Shown here piece by piece: positions 20,158-29,643 of a stretch of DNA of 29,643 nt. A program made the translations under genes and the position numbers. The stretch is taken from assembly GCA_004151065.3 (NCBI GenBank), contig NWUY0300009771.1, positions 61,819-91,461 on the forward strand. Direction: 5' to 3'. How positions within the stretch are numbered: position 1 is the stretch's first letter; every line of letters begins with the position of its first letter. Below the pieces are notes generated by a model that made no database searches, had not been told where the DNA came from, and saw nothing but the letters and a program-made list of their open reading frames with translations. This DNA comes from Larix sibirica. Its lineage: Eukaryota; Streptophyta; Pinopsida; Pinales; Pinaceae.

Positions 20158-21558
20158 ACCGAAGTGCTATATAGCATGATGCACCAATGCATCCAAATAG
20201 TAAGAACACCAACGAACCAGTGCACATTATTATTACATGCATTGAAGTCAAAATAGCACGATGCAATTTCAAAAAATGTTTTTTTTCCACAACAAAACTT
20301 TGTGGTGTGAATTAAGTACATAGATGCACCAGTTCACGAGGAATTAAAATGCACCGATTAAAATACAAAAACAACATAAATCCTTATTATTTAAAAAAAA
20401 TGCACATTGCTCCCGATATATCTAGCTACACCGATGTGCCAACATCATTTACGCACTAGTGTTCCTAATTAAAAAAGAGGGTTAATGTCAAAATACGTCG
20501 ATGCAATTTGTAAAAAACATTTATTTTATTTTTTCCAGCAAAAACTATTGGGTGCGAGTGAGTGATATGGATGCACCAGTGGGTTTAACAATCTAGTGCA
20601 CCTCTTTTTGTCAAAATAACATGATGCCACTTCAAAAAATATTTTTGTTCCCCGACAAAAATTTGTGTTGCGTATTAAGTACATAGATGCATTAGTGCGT
20701 GAGGAATTAAAATGCAATGCTTAAAAGACAAAAACATAAATTATTATTATTTAAAAAAAATGCACAGTAATCTTGTTCTATCTAGTTACACGTGTGTGCC
20801 AACAGCATTGACGCACCGATGTGCCTAATTAAAAAAAGCACCGATGTCAAAATATCTCGATGCAATTTGTAAAAAAAAAAAAATTATTTTTCCTAGCGAA
20901 ATTTTTTGGTGTGTATGTATGATACGAACACACCATTGCATTTAACAATCCAACTCACTGCTTTATGTCAAAATAGTACAATGCCATTTAAAAAATTATA
21001 CATTGCTTTTCCTAGCAAAACTTTGCAGTGCGTATGAAGTACATAGACACACCGGTGCATGAGGAATTCAACTGCACTGATTAAAAAGACATAAATTCTT
21101 ATTATTTAAAAAACACATAGTGCTTCCAATCTGTCTAGAAACATCGGTGCACCATCATCATTGACGGACCGGTGCGCCTAATTTAAAAAAAAAAACATTG
21201 ATGTCAAAATACCTTGATGCAATTTGTAAAAATGTTTATTTTATTTTCTAGAAAAATTATTCGGTGTGTGTGAATGATACATACACATCGGTGTGCTTAA
21301 GAATCCAACGCACCACTTTATGTCAAAATAGCACGATGCAATTTCAAAAAATATAATTTTTTTACCAGAAAAACTTTGTAGTACGTATTATGTACATAGA
21401 TGCACTAGTGAATGAGGAATTAAAATGCATCGATTAAAAGGCATAAAAAAACATAAATGCTTGTTATTTAAAAAAAACATGGTTCTCCTTATCTATATAG
21501 CAACATCGGTGTGTCAATATCATGGACACACCCGTGCACCTAATTAAAAATCATTGCA
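20158..21558. repeat. Tandem array of ~360-bp units (copy 2)
   Basis: Counterpart of 9370-10770 with the same unit number and spacing. Equal copy number in both segments is itself informative, because long tandem arrays tend to change length quickly. Confidence 0.8.
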
Positions 21559-22018
21559 TAATTTGGATTACTGCATGCATGATATGGGGCACGCGGTCGT
21601 TGCCTCCATATGGGTTTTCATATGTGCTAAGGAGTGAGGGAAATTACTCCGCACTCTTCTTTTTTCTTTTCCCTATGAGTGTTCGACTTTGCACTACATT
21701 GGTAATCATGAAGGGACACGGAGGAATTTTTTGGAATGGATTGAAAATTTCTTCGATGGATAGAGATTAATGTTAAAATTTGCAGCTTGATCAAAGAGAA
21801 TTGGAAGGGTTCTAGTCATTTGTTGGATTCTACTCTGCATCTACATTCATTCCACAACGTGATGTAGGTAGGGGGTCTTTGCTGGGGACATTCAGACTAT
21901 GGAGGGAAGATTGACACGCCCATATTAATATCGGAAGAAATGAGATATTGAAGGGTAATTTCAATTAGCAATGTCATAGTGTATGGAATTTCCTTGTGCG
22001 AAACTCTTGCCAATTTAG
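21559..22018. other. Stretch without a recognised gene (copy 2)
   Basis: Counterpart of 10771-11230. Nothing recognised. Confidence 0.4.
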
Positions 22019-22278
22019 TGGTGGACAAGAGTGTTTAATAGAGGTATTCCTTGTGGGAGACCCATTATAAATTAAGTGGTGTTAAATTTGAAAAAGATGG
22101 AAGGTGAATAGGGAAGGGTTAAGAAGACAGAGCCAGATGCGGGAGATCTTGAGGGAATGAGAAAGGAAATGCGTGGGTTTAGGAGATAGCCGAAGAATAT
22201 AGAAAATGTGATGGAGTGGCTTAACTTCCAAGTGGAAATGGAGGAACATCTATGTGGTCGAATGGAAAACTGATTAGC
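22019..22278 (+). pseudogene. Upstream member of a coiled-coil-coding repeat pair (copy 2)
   Basis: Counterpart of 11231-11490, with the same stops. Confidence 0.5.
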
Positions 22279-22930
22279 GACTATTAGAGAAAATAACCCT
22301 CTACCTATCCACGTAGAACTTGATCTGATGACTCTAGTGGGCCAAGACCATCCAAATTGACCACATGAGTCAACCTTGACTTGTATTCCTAGAATTGGGG
22401 GTGCATTCCCTAATTTGACGAATTATTCCCTGATTTTAGGAGTGACTAAGCCTAGAACTGGTTGAGGACGAGATTGACTCCACTAATGTAGGTTCTAACC
22501 GATCCGAAATAACCCTAAGCACCCCAATTGAGTGATTTTAGGGATTTGCTTGCACATACAGTTAGTTGCTTGCACATCACTAAGTCAAAACTAGTAATGG
22601 GGAGTCTTGGGTCAGTTAAACTCAATCTAGGTGAGTGTTCATGGATAACTAAGTATTTTTGGGTCTAGTTAATCCTGACTAGTATCCAAGCACTATATGA
22701 TCAATTCGAATAGCCTCCTGACCTAATTCGAATTTCCTTTTTATATATTTTGTTCACCTCCATTCGTTACAATTAATGAAATGCAACATTATTTTCTTCT
22801 TATGCTTCTAGTTTTTTGTGTAATGATATATGATGTCTCATTTGTTTACATGATTAGTTGATTATTGATTTGATTTTTGCAATATATGCCTTTAGTTTAT
22901 GTGCCTAGATCTATATGCTCAAATCTTCGA
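22279..22930. other. Spacer between the repeat pair, possibly LTR-like (copy 2)
   Basis: Counterpart of 11491-12142, with the same TATA-like and AATGAAATGCAAC features. No gene is seen. Confidence 0.25.
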
Positions 22931-23241
22931 TGGTGGACAAGAGTCTTTGACAAAGGTATTCCCTATGGGCGATCCATTATATGAATTATTTGGTGTTAAA
23001 TTTGATAGAGATGGAAGGTGAACAGGGCAGGGTTAAGGAGATAGAGCTGTATGTGGGAGAGCTTGCAATAATGAGAAAGGGAATGCATCAGTTTGGAAGA
23101 TAGCTGGAGAAGATAGAAAATATCATGGAGCGGCTTAGATTCCAAGCGGAAATAGAGGAACGTCTACATGGTCGGATGGAAAATCGACTGAAGACACAAG
23201 AAGAGAGAATAGCTCATCTGATGATGGAAAATGAGCAATGA
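22931..23241 (+). pseudogene. Coiled-coil protein remnant, gag-like (copy 2)
   Basis: Counterpart of 12143-12453: ATG at 23011, one internal TAG, TGA at 23239-23241. Charged heptad-like residues suggest a coiled coil; the gag link is inference. Confidence 0.45.
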
Positions 23242-23327
23242 TAGTCTCTACTATAGGAATTGGATTTCAGTCAACAATCTAGTTTGGTGGAATTTTCAAA
23301 TTCGAACATTTGGAGTCTAATATTGTG

Positions 23328-23558
23328 CAACAGATAGCAATGCACTGCCCATGGTGCACGTATCATTATATCAAGCGCACTGTGCATATCCAAATACAAA
23401 AGAATAAAATTTTATTTTTTCAACAACGTCGGTGCTCTGTATATATACGAGCACACCGCTAGTGGTTCGTTTGTATATATACATTACACCAATTAAATAA
23501 CAAACAAATGTTAGTTTCCAATATATCGGTGCTCTAAAGTCTATTGATCATATTGTCA
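23328..23558. repeat. Second cluster of GCAC/CGGTGC motifs upstream of the LINE (copy 2)
   Basis: Counterpart of 12540-12770. Confidence 0.35.
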
Positions 23559-23633
23559 ATGAACTCGAGGTCTGCTAGGGTTTAAACCAGCACCGCATGC
23601 ACTCTGGCCTCATGGGCCTCTCCTGCAGCCCTG

Positions 23634-24979
23634 ATGGACCCTCCTCTAGAGCTGAGTCCTACTGAGAAAGGGTGTAGACTCGATGAGGCCTTCCGAGCAC
23701 TAGTAGCAGCAACTCCGCCGTTGCAGCCGGCCGCCCTGCCTTTGAATGATGCCTTTGTTAAAAGAACAGCAGCTCCGCAGATCCAGATCATGTCAGCAGC
23801 TTCACGTCTGAAAGCCTTGTCTCTGAGCAAGAGAAGCTTGATAGGTCAGTTTACTGGGATCTGGCCTTCCCCCAAAACCATGGACACCTGGATTAACAAA
23901 AATTGGATGCCCTTGATCTCCGGGGGACTGCAACACTACTTTTGTGGTAAGGACTTCTTTACCTTTCTTTTTGAACACAAAATCGATCGTGATCTTATTT
24001 TCAGAAGTGGTCCATACTTCCTTGGCACCCGCGGTCTTTATCTAAACCGGTGGAGCCTCTCCTTTGATTCGGAGAAAGACGTCCCTTTTGCATTTCCTAT
24101 TTGGGTTCGCCTTGCTCATCTTCCACTCCATTGTTGGAATGACGAAACTTTGCAGGCTATTGGGAATGCTCTCGGCACCTTCATTGACAAAGCTAAGCCC
24201 AAAAGGCCTCTGTTTTCCTGTGCTCGAATCTGTGTGGAAGTGGATCTGGAAAAAGGTCTGTCGGAAGTAGTTAACTTACAAATGGAGGGATGGGAACATT
24301 TGCAGAAAGTAGACTATGAGAAGCTACCCTTTAAATGTAAGAAATGTCACGAGTATGGACATTTCATGAAAAACTGTCCCAAATCCGCTACTGAAGCTCA
24401 GGAACAGCACCAAGAGGAAGGATGGAAGTAAACAAAGAGAGGAAGGAAAAATATACATTCAACCGCCACAGCAGTTGGGTCGCATCAAGAGACAAACAAA
24501 GAAAAGGAGCAGATCGAGAAAAATGTTTCAGACAGCAATCAATTTCAAGCATTGGCCATGGAAGAAGGGGAAATTCCTACCCAGGAAAATGCTGAGACTG
24601 TACAAGAGACTATTGCAGCCAACATCCCCATTGATTCCTCCATCTCCCCCCCAAATAAGGACACGCAAGATGTGGCACTGGAAGGATCGCAAACCCTTGG
24701 AGGCACCTCGGCAATAGGGTTAAAAAAAGTAATGTAATCCCTCAAATATTCTCCCTGGAATCCTCATCATCTCAAGAGCAATTGGACTTACAGGATGTTC
24801 CAAACACGAGGGGCAGAAAAACGATGAGGCAACTCTGGGAGCAGGAAGCAGAAAGAGAAATGGAATTAGGGAGACAAAAGAGCATAGAAGACATTAAGCT
24901 GTTACAATTCAACAAAAATCAGGGAGGATCTAAACCGAACGGCAAGCCTCGAGCAGGGTCACATTCCAGTAAGAAGTGA
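23634..24979 (+). pseudogene. LINE ORF1 protein: DUF4283-like domain plus CCHC zinc knuckle (copy 2)
   Basis: This nucleic-acid-binding protein would coat the LINE RNA. It starts at ATG 23634 and matches copy 1 in the first 228 codons. The zinc knuckle CKKCHEYGHFMKNC is at residues 235-248 (24336-24377). It is interrupted by TAA at 24429-24431, which lies a few codons after the copy-1 TAG site. A one-base loss relative to copy 1 near 24711 shifts the frame, and the final charged part (VPNTRGRKTMRQLWEQEAER) is read in another frame. The true end is TGA 24977-24979, after SHSSKK. About 448 codons before damage. Confidence 0.85.
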
Positions 24980-25680
24980 TGAAACTTGTCTCCTCGAATT
25001 GTAGAGGTATGGGTGGTTTTTGTAAAGTCAAAGTGTTGAGAGACATAATCAATACTGAAAAACCAGACTTAGTACTTCTTCAGGAGACAAAAATGCAGGG
25101 CGTGGATGTTTTAGCACTTTCACGTCATTTCTGGAAAGACAGTCAGGGAAAAGCTAACAATTCCAAAGGCTTCGAGAGGGATTGCTATTTTCTTCTCTAG
25201 CAACTTTATAATAAAATCTTATAAAGAAAGCCAGCAATGGCTATTCTTAGAAATTCAAAACAAAATAAATCAGCAATCTACTTTTATTTGCAACGTTTAT
25301 AGTCCTACACATTACAAGGACAAAGAATTTTTCTGGGATGATCTTTTCAAGCTTAAAAATGAGCTACAGGGTAAGGACGTGATCATCGCGAGAGATTTCA
25401 ACACTACCAGAAATCAGCAGGAAAAACGAGGTGGATCCAGGGTCAAGGACCCCTTCATTGAAAAGATGGAGAACTTAACTTCTGAGCTCGATTTGTTGGA
25501 TATCAAGATTAAGAATGGCAAGTTCACTTGGAGTAATTGTAGAGTAGGAATTGGTCACATTGCAGCTAAATTAGATAGGTTTTTGGTCAGCTCTACTTTC
25601 CTCCTGAAAAACTTCATAATAGCAGCGAAAGCTCTACCGTCAGCTACCTCAGATCACAAACCTATTTGCTTAATGATTTT
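24979..25680 (+). other. ORF2 endonuclease (EEP) domain
   Basis: SSNCRGMGG carries the N-terminal Asn, and LVLLQETKM carries the catalytic Glu. After a frame change near 25168 come ASRGIAIFFSSNF and FICNVYSPTHYKDKEFFW. VIIARDFNTTRNQQEKRGGS corresponds to the usual G-D-F-N motif but has Arg for Gly. ATSDHKPICL holds the S-D-H motif. This domain nicks the target DNA to prime reverse transcription. Confidence 0.85.
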
Positions 25681-26089
25681 TGTCCCTGAAAATCTTGGGC
25701 CTATCCCATTTATATTTAATCTGTTATGGCTGCATAATGGGAATCTTATCAGCCTTATCCAGGATGCTTGGAATACTACCTTCCATGGATCGCCAAGTTA
25801 CACATGGGAATGTAAACTTCGGGTTGTTCATGCTGCTCTCAAATCATGGGTTAAAAAAAAGTATCAGAATCCTAGATCCCTCAAGAGAAAGTTGCAATCG
25901 GAACTTGCTATCCTTCACAACAGAATGGAAGAAAAAGAAATCACTGTCTCCACCATTAATAAGGAAAAGGACCTAGATTTAAGAATTCTCAGCGCGGCAA
26001 GACAAGAAGAGGAAATATGGAGAATTAAGTCAAGACAAACGTGGCTCAAAGGGGGGGACAGTAACACAGAGTACTTCCACAAATGAACC

Positions 26090-27263
26090 AAAATTCGGCT
26101 CAGCTACAACTCGATCAAAGAGTTAAAAGATAATAATGGGAATCGTATTGAAGGTCAGGAGGAGATCAAAATTCATGCATTCGAGCATTTCCAGAACCTC
26201 TATACTGACAACAATGAGGCGGATCTGGAGGCTCAAGCTGAACTTTTTTCAGGTATCCCCTTCCTTATCTCTGATTCTGATCATTGTGAGCTTGATAAAC
26301 CTATTTATGAAAATGAAATCAGAGATGCCATATGGTCTCTACATTTGGACAAAGCCCCTGGGCCTTATGGGTTACCATTAACTTCTATCAAGTTTCTTGG
26401 GACATCATCAAAGAAGACTTAAAGAGAATGCTAAATTGTACCAGGAAGAAGGATAAAATCGAGGGAGCTACCAAATCCTCCTTCCTGGCCCTCATGCCAA
26501 AATATTGCAACCCCAGTTCAATCGAGAGATTTAGACCTATCTCCCTCTGCAATACCTCTTACAAAATTCTTTCCAAAATCATAGCCACTCGAATGAAAAA
26601 TCTAATGGGAAAGATAATCTCTGACTCTCAAGGCGGGTTCATTGTTGGTCATCAAATCTTGGATAATATTATCATAGTGCAGGAGGCAATACACTCTAGT
26701 ATGGAGAGAAAGCAGCAAGGTATGGCAATCAAGTTGGACATGGAAAACGCTTTTGACAGGGTGAATCACTTCTTCTTATTCGAGATTATGAAAAATTTCA
26801 GCTTCTCCAGTAGATTTATCAGATGGGTGAAAGCATGTATAAGCAAGCCCTGGATTGCCCCACCAGTAAACGGCAGACCCACTTATTTCTTTCAAGACAC
26901 TAGAGGCCTAAGGCAAGGGTGCCCCATGTCTCCCTTTCTCTATCTTCTAGTGGCGGAATCTCTAAGTCGTAAGGTAAGTCATCTGCAAAGGTCGAGGAAT
27001 CTCAAAGGGCTGAAGATTGCTAGAGGAGTCAGAGCAGTTAATCATGCTCAATTCGCAGACGACATAATTTGCTTGGAGGAGCTTCTACTATTATAGCGGA
27101 AAGGTTCAAGAGCGCTTTAACTATCTTTCTCAAAGCTTCTGATGGCAAAGTTAACTCCATGAAGTCCAAAATATATGGCTGTAACTTCCCTAAGGAAACA
27201 CTTGTCAGAATCTCCAAGATATTGGGATTCGAAGGATGTCCCTCATGGAATTCCTTTGTTTAA
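26090..27263 (+). other. ORF2 reverse transcriptase domain
   Basis: Palm and finger motifs are read over two frame changes. DKAPGPYG corresponds to the usual K-A-P-G-P-D-G and has lost the Asp. ERFRPISLCNTSYKILSKII, SQGGFIVGHQILDNI, IKLDMENAFDRVNH (catalytic Asp) and GLRQGCPMSPFLYLLV follow. AQFADDI at about 27048-27068 is the F-A-D-D catalytic box. Then GGAS and the thumb region with DGKVNSMKSKI. The catalytic aspartates survive although the frame does not. Confidence 0.9.
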
Positions 27264-28163
27264 CTCGGTATTCCAATATTCAAGGGTAAGAAAGTAATGG
27301 ATTGGCAGAGTCTGATTGATCAAATTAAAGCCAAAATCACCTCATGGGGCTTTAGGTGGCTAAATTTAGCTGGGAAGATAGTCTTGATCAACTTTGTTCT
27401 CTCAGCATACCCGGTCTACATCAATTCAATCTCTTTATCCCCCAAGGGTGTTATTCAAAAGATAACCAAACAGCTTCACAGTTTTCTTTGGCAAGGAGGG
27501 AAATCCAATGGTGCCAAAAAAATTCATCTGTTGAGTTGGGATAAGGTCTGTAGAAATAAAGGCACTGGTGGAGCATGTATGAGGGATCCTTTGTTAATGA
27601 ATATCGCCTTAGGTGCCAAAATCCTATGGAGATTCATCTTAGGCAAGAAGGCATGGTGGAAAGAGATTCTTTGCAAGAAATGCATGATCGGGAATAGATT
27701 GCGATGTATTGAGAAGATTGACCAGCATAAAATTGGCTCTCCCATTTGGATCCTGTGCAAAAAGGAAGCGCCTATTCTTCAAAGACACTCCTATTGGATT
27801 CCTGGAAACGACAAAAAAATCAAGCTCTGGGCTAACAGGTTGGGTCCGGATCAAAAATCCCCTGTCAATTTCTTGCAAAATTTCATTGAACTCAAAAATT
27901 GGATGGATAGTATACATATTTCCACTCTTTGACTTCTCGAAGTGGACCGACAATGGTAGATAGGTAGGTTGGCTTAACTTAGAGATTCTGAGCCACCTCC
28001 ACTCTGACTATGATGCACTTCTAGACCTTTTGCATGGAGCTGCTCCTATTCACCAGAATATGCTGGATAGAAGAGGGTGGAGCGAATCGGGATCCTATTC
28101 TGTCAAGGCTGGGTATCATCTTATGGATAGCAATAGTAGAGTTAAGGAAAAAAATGGGCTAAA

Positions 28164-28430
28164 GTGTGGAGTAAAGATAGTCTCCCAAAAATTAGCGCAT
28201 TCACTTGGAATTTGGCCCATAGAAAAATCCTAACTGCAGAGAACCTTAAAAAAAGAGGTATTGAGGGCCCTGCGAGATGCATCCTATGTAAAGCCTCGGA
28301 AGAGACTATTGACCACTTGTTTTTGGAATGCAAATTTGCCCAGGAATTTTGGCATAGGGCCTTCTTCGATTTGAGTTTTGAGGTGACTCTTCCAACTGCC
28401 TGGAACAACCTGTTTGCAAGCTGGTAGGAT
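28164..28430 (+). other. ORF2 zf-RVT-like zinc ribbon
   Basis: KISAFTWNLAHRKILTAENL, then CILCKASEETIDHLFLECKF, matches the zinc-binding region (C-x2-C...H-x4-C) that follows reverse transcriptase in plant L1 elements. The frame is regained after a one-base loss near 28150. Confidence 0.85.
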
Positions 28431-28769
28431 TATTACATGGGTACCCTTCACAACAAGCCTGATTTCAAGAGGGCCTGGGATGCTCTTCCCAAATTTATCT
28501 ACTAGAATATTTGGGTTGCCAGAAACAAGGAAATATTTGAAGATTCCAGCTCCACTCCTGCTCGAGTTCTGGCATTGGCTAAAGCGCTTTGGGTGGAATC
28601 CCTGCTAGTTCAATGTATGAAAAATATCAATAAGGAACCTCTCACGATAGAAGAAAAAATTTGGGCCTCGGACTTCTTATCCCCGAATCCCTCTCTCTGT
28701 CTACCTACTCTGATTAAGAGACCCAATTCTCATAATTGGCATATTAGATTGAGCAATGAGGAGTTCCAC

Positions 28770-29233
28770 AAATGGAAGGAAAATATTGGATGCAGCACGC
28801 TCCTCTTCAACAAAGCCTCGAAAGGAAATCCAGGGTTGGCAGGCGTGGGTGGAGTACTCTACGACTCCGTTGGAAACAAGAAGAAGAACTATGCCTGGGG
28901 AATAGGTTGAAAAACAAACAACAATGTTGAATGGCTATCCCTAACAAAAGGTCTGGAGATTGCTAGAGAGGAAGGCATCACTGATTTAGTTGTTTGTGGC
29001 AACTCTATGATCGTCGTCAGGGAGGCAAGGAGTTTGATTACGAATAGGAAGAGACTTGCTACCAAATTCACAATCTTCTAAAGTTCCTTGTCAGTGAATT
29101 CAGCACTATCAGTTTCTTCCACATTTTGAGAGTGAATAATAAAGCAGCTGATGAGATGGCAAATGAGGGAGTCAAGTTAGATCGGGATGTGCTAGTTAGC
29201 AATCACACTTACAGCAAAACCTGGATTTCATGA
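28770..29233 (+). other. ORF2 RNase H domain with substituted acidic residues
   Basis: LLFNKASKGNPGLAGVGGVL is the first strand of the RVT_3-type RNase H found at the C-terminus of many plant L1 elements. The first acidic position, usually F-D-G-A-S, is Asn here. NNVEWLSLTKGLEIA keeps the Glu. LVVCGNSMIVV has Asn where G-D-S is usual. After a frame change near 29068, FFHILRVNNKAADEMANEG keeps the His and the last Asp. A TGA at 28908-28910 also interrupts it. Confidence 0.8.
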
Positions 29234-29643
29234 TTTTACATTATTCCCACAGCCTAGTTCCTTTACACTTGCTCTTAACTAGGTTTATTTTCGTAAACTC
29301 CTTGGTGAAAGATGTGGTCACCACCTTTTTGCAGTTTGGACCTCTCACAAACTTTTATGCTATGGTCGAAAACCCTGTTTGGGATCTCGAGGCATGGGAC
29401 GTTCGCACAAATGCTTCACATTGCCTCCACATGGGAGACATACATCTTGCCTCTTCGGACGACCGTGAAGGTATCTAGTTATATAACGCTACTGGCAGAG
29501 TTAGCAGGCATCTCGCACTTTCATTTGAGACTTGTGAAATGACAAACTCTAGATACCCCTTTCACATGAAGACAATCCCGAACTGTGCTTCTCTAGATTT
29601 TCGTAAGAGGTTTCCCTCTTGGCCAGGGTCTCAGGAGGGCATG
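29234..29643 (+). other. Probable LINE 3' untranslated region
   Basis: After the ORF2 stop the sequence keeps the GC-richer composition of the LINE and lacks the AT-rich look of the surroundings, which suggests it is still inside the element. The overlapping short frames at 29230-29478 and 29312-29542 show no domain. No poly-A tail appears before the window ends. Confidence 0.5.

Larger units (their letters stand above)
14178..24970 (+). repeat. 10.8-kb tandem segmental duplication, copy 2
   Basis: It matches 3390-14176 in the same orientation. The left edge lies in the 142-bp tandem pair. The right edge of similarity is at 24970, where the LINE continues without interruption into ORF2. Copy 2 is therefore the natural-looking context for the LINE, and copy 1 is the truncated one. 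Confidence 0.95.
24979..29233 (+). pseudogene. LINE ORF2 polyprotein: endonuclease, reverse transcriptase, zinc ribbon, RNase H
   Basis: The enzyme of target-primed reverse transcription. ATG 24979 (MKLVSSNCRGMGG) overlaps the ORF1 stop by one base; the natural end is TGA 29231-29233 after HTYSKTWIS. Roughly 1,400 codons fits a plant L1 ORF2 with RNase H. Stops that interrupt otherwise continuous homology: TGA 26084-26086, TAA 27261-27263, TAG 27961-27963, TAG 28425-28427, TAG 28503-28505 and TGA 28908-28910. Frame changes occur near 25168, 26377, 27072, 27925, 28150 and 29068. The one near 28150 looks like loss of an A from an A run. The TGA at 26084 follows TEYFHK and precedes TKIR, where an Arg codon CGA is likely ancestral; CGA to TGA is the mark of methylated-CpG decay. 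Confidence 0.9.
23563..29643 (+). mobile_element. L1-type LINE retrotransposon, degenerate, running to the window end
   Basis: A two-ORF non-LTR retrotransposon of the plant L1 type. ORF1 (23634-24979) holds a DUF4283-like domain and a zinc knuckle. ORF2 (24979-29233) holds in order an EEP endonuclease, reverse transcriptase, zf-RVT-like zinc ribbon and RNase H. The two ORFs overlap by one base as TGATG. The 5' limit is placed near 23563 from the change in base composition. No poly-A tail or target-site duplication is visible because the 3' end lies beyond the window. Several stops and frameshifts in both ORFs mean it cannot move on its own. Confidence 0.9.

Noticed and set aside
24064-24270. 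68-codon frame within LINE ORF1, and similar overlapping frames at 25680-25976 and 27524-27953
   Set aside because: Shadows of the LINE coding frames; no independent evidence of coding.

Overview
This window reads as plant nuclear DNA made almost wholly of decayed, nested transposable elements. I found no intact host gene, no RNA gene and no CRISPR array. The plant assignment rests on an L1-type LINE whose ORF1 has a DUF4283-like domain plus a CCHC zinc knuckle and whose ORF2 ends in an RNase H domain. The AT-rich, gene-empty background and heavy nesting suggest a large-genome species, perhaps a gymnosperm; that last step is weak inference.

Layout. Positions 1-3389 are unique AT-rich DNA with a 188-bp tandem pair, two minus-strand tRNA-like SINE remnants and a possible LTR/primer-binding-site edge. 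Positions 3390-14176 and 14178-24970 are two head-to-tail copies of one ~10.8-kb segment (offset 10,788), separated by a single ambiguous base at 14177. Each copy holds, in order: a 142-bp tandem pair; a minus-strand RPA-like OB-fold remnant; a tRNA-derived SINE; a minus-strand pseudogene with a PIF1-type helicase followed by an AP-endonuclease-like domain (the Helentron/Helitron2 arrangement); a CACTA-like terminus exactly where helicase homology stops; a ~360-bp tandem array rich in GCACCG/CGGTGC motifs; a diverged pair of coiled-coil-coding remnants; and the 5' part of a LINE. After copy 2 the LINE continues through ORF2 to 29233 and probably into its 3' UTR at the window end.

The most notable observations are these. 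(1) The helicase-endonuclease pseudogene is hidden by frameshifts and stops and is recognisable only by reading the minus strand across frames. (2) The two 10.8-kb copies differ at only two sites that I found over about 10.1 kb, but from 13533 (copy 1) / 24321 (copy 2) they differ by roughly 9%. This step, together with the 'n' at the join, points to an assembly mis-join or to gene conversion by another LINE copy, not to a plain recent tandem duplication.

All elements look dead. The LINE ORF2 carries several in-frame stops and frameshifts, and two of its RNase H acidic positions appear to be substituted by Asn. The helicase has lost its Walker A lysine. The identical lesions in both helicase copies show that decay came before whatever duplicated the segment.
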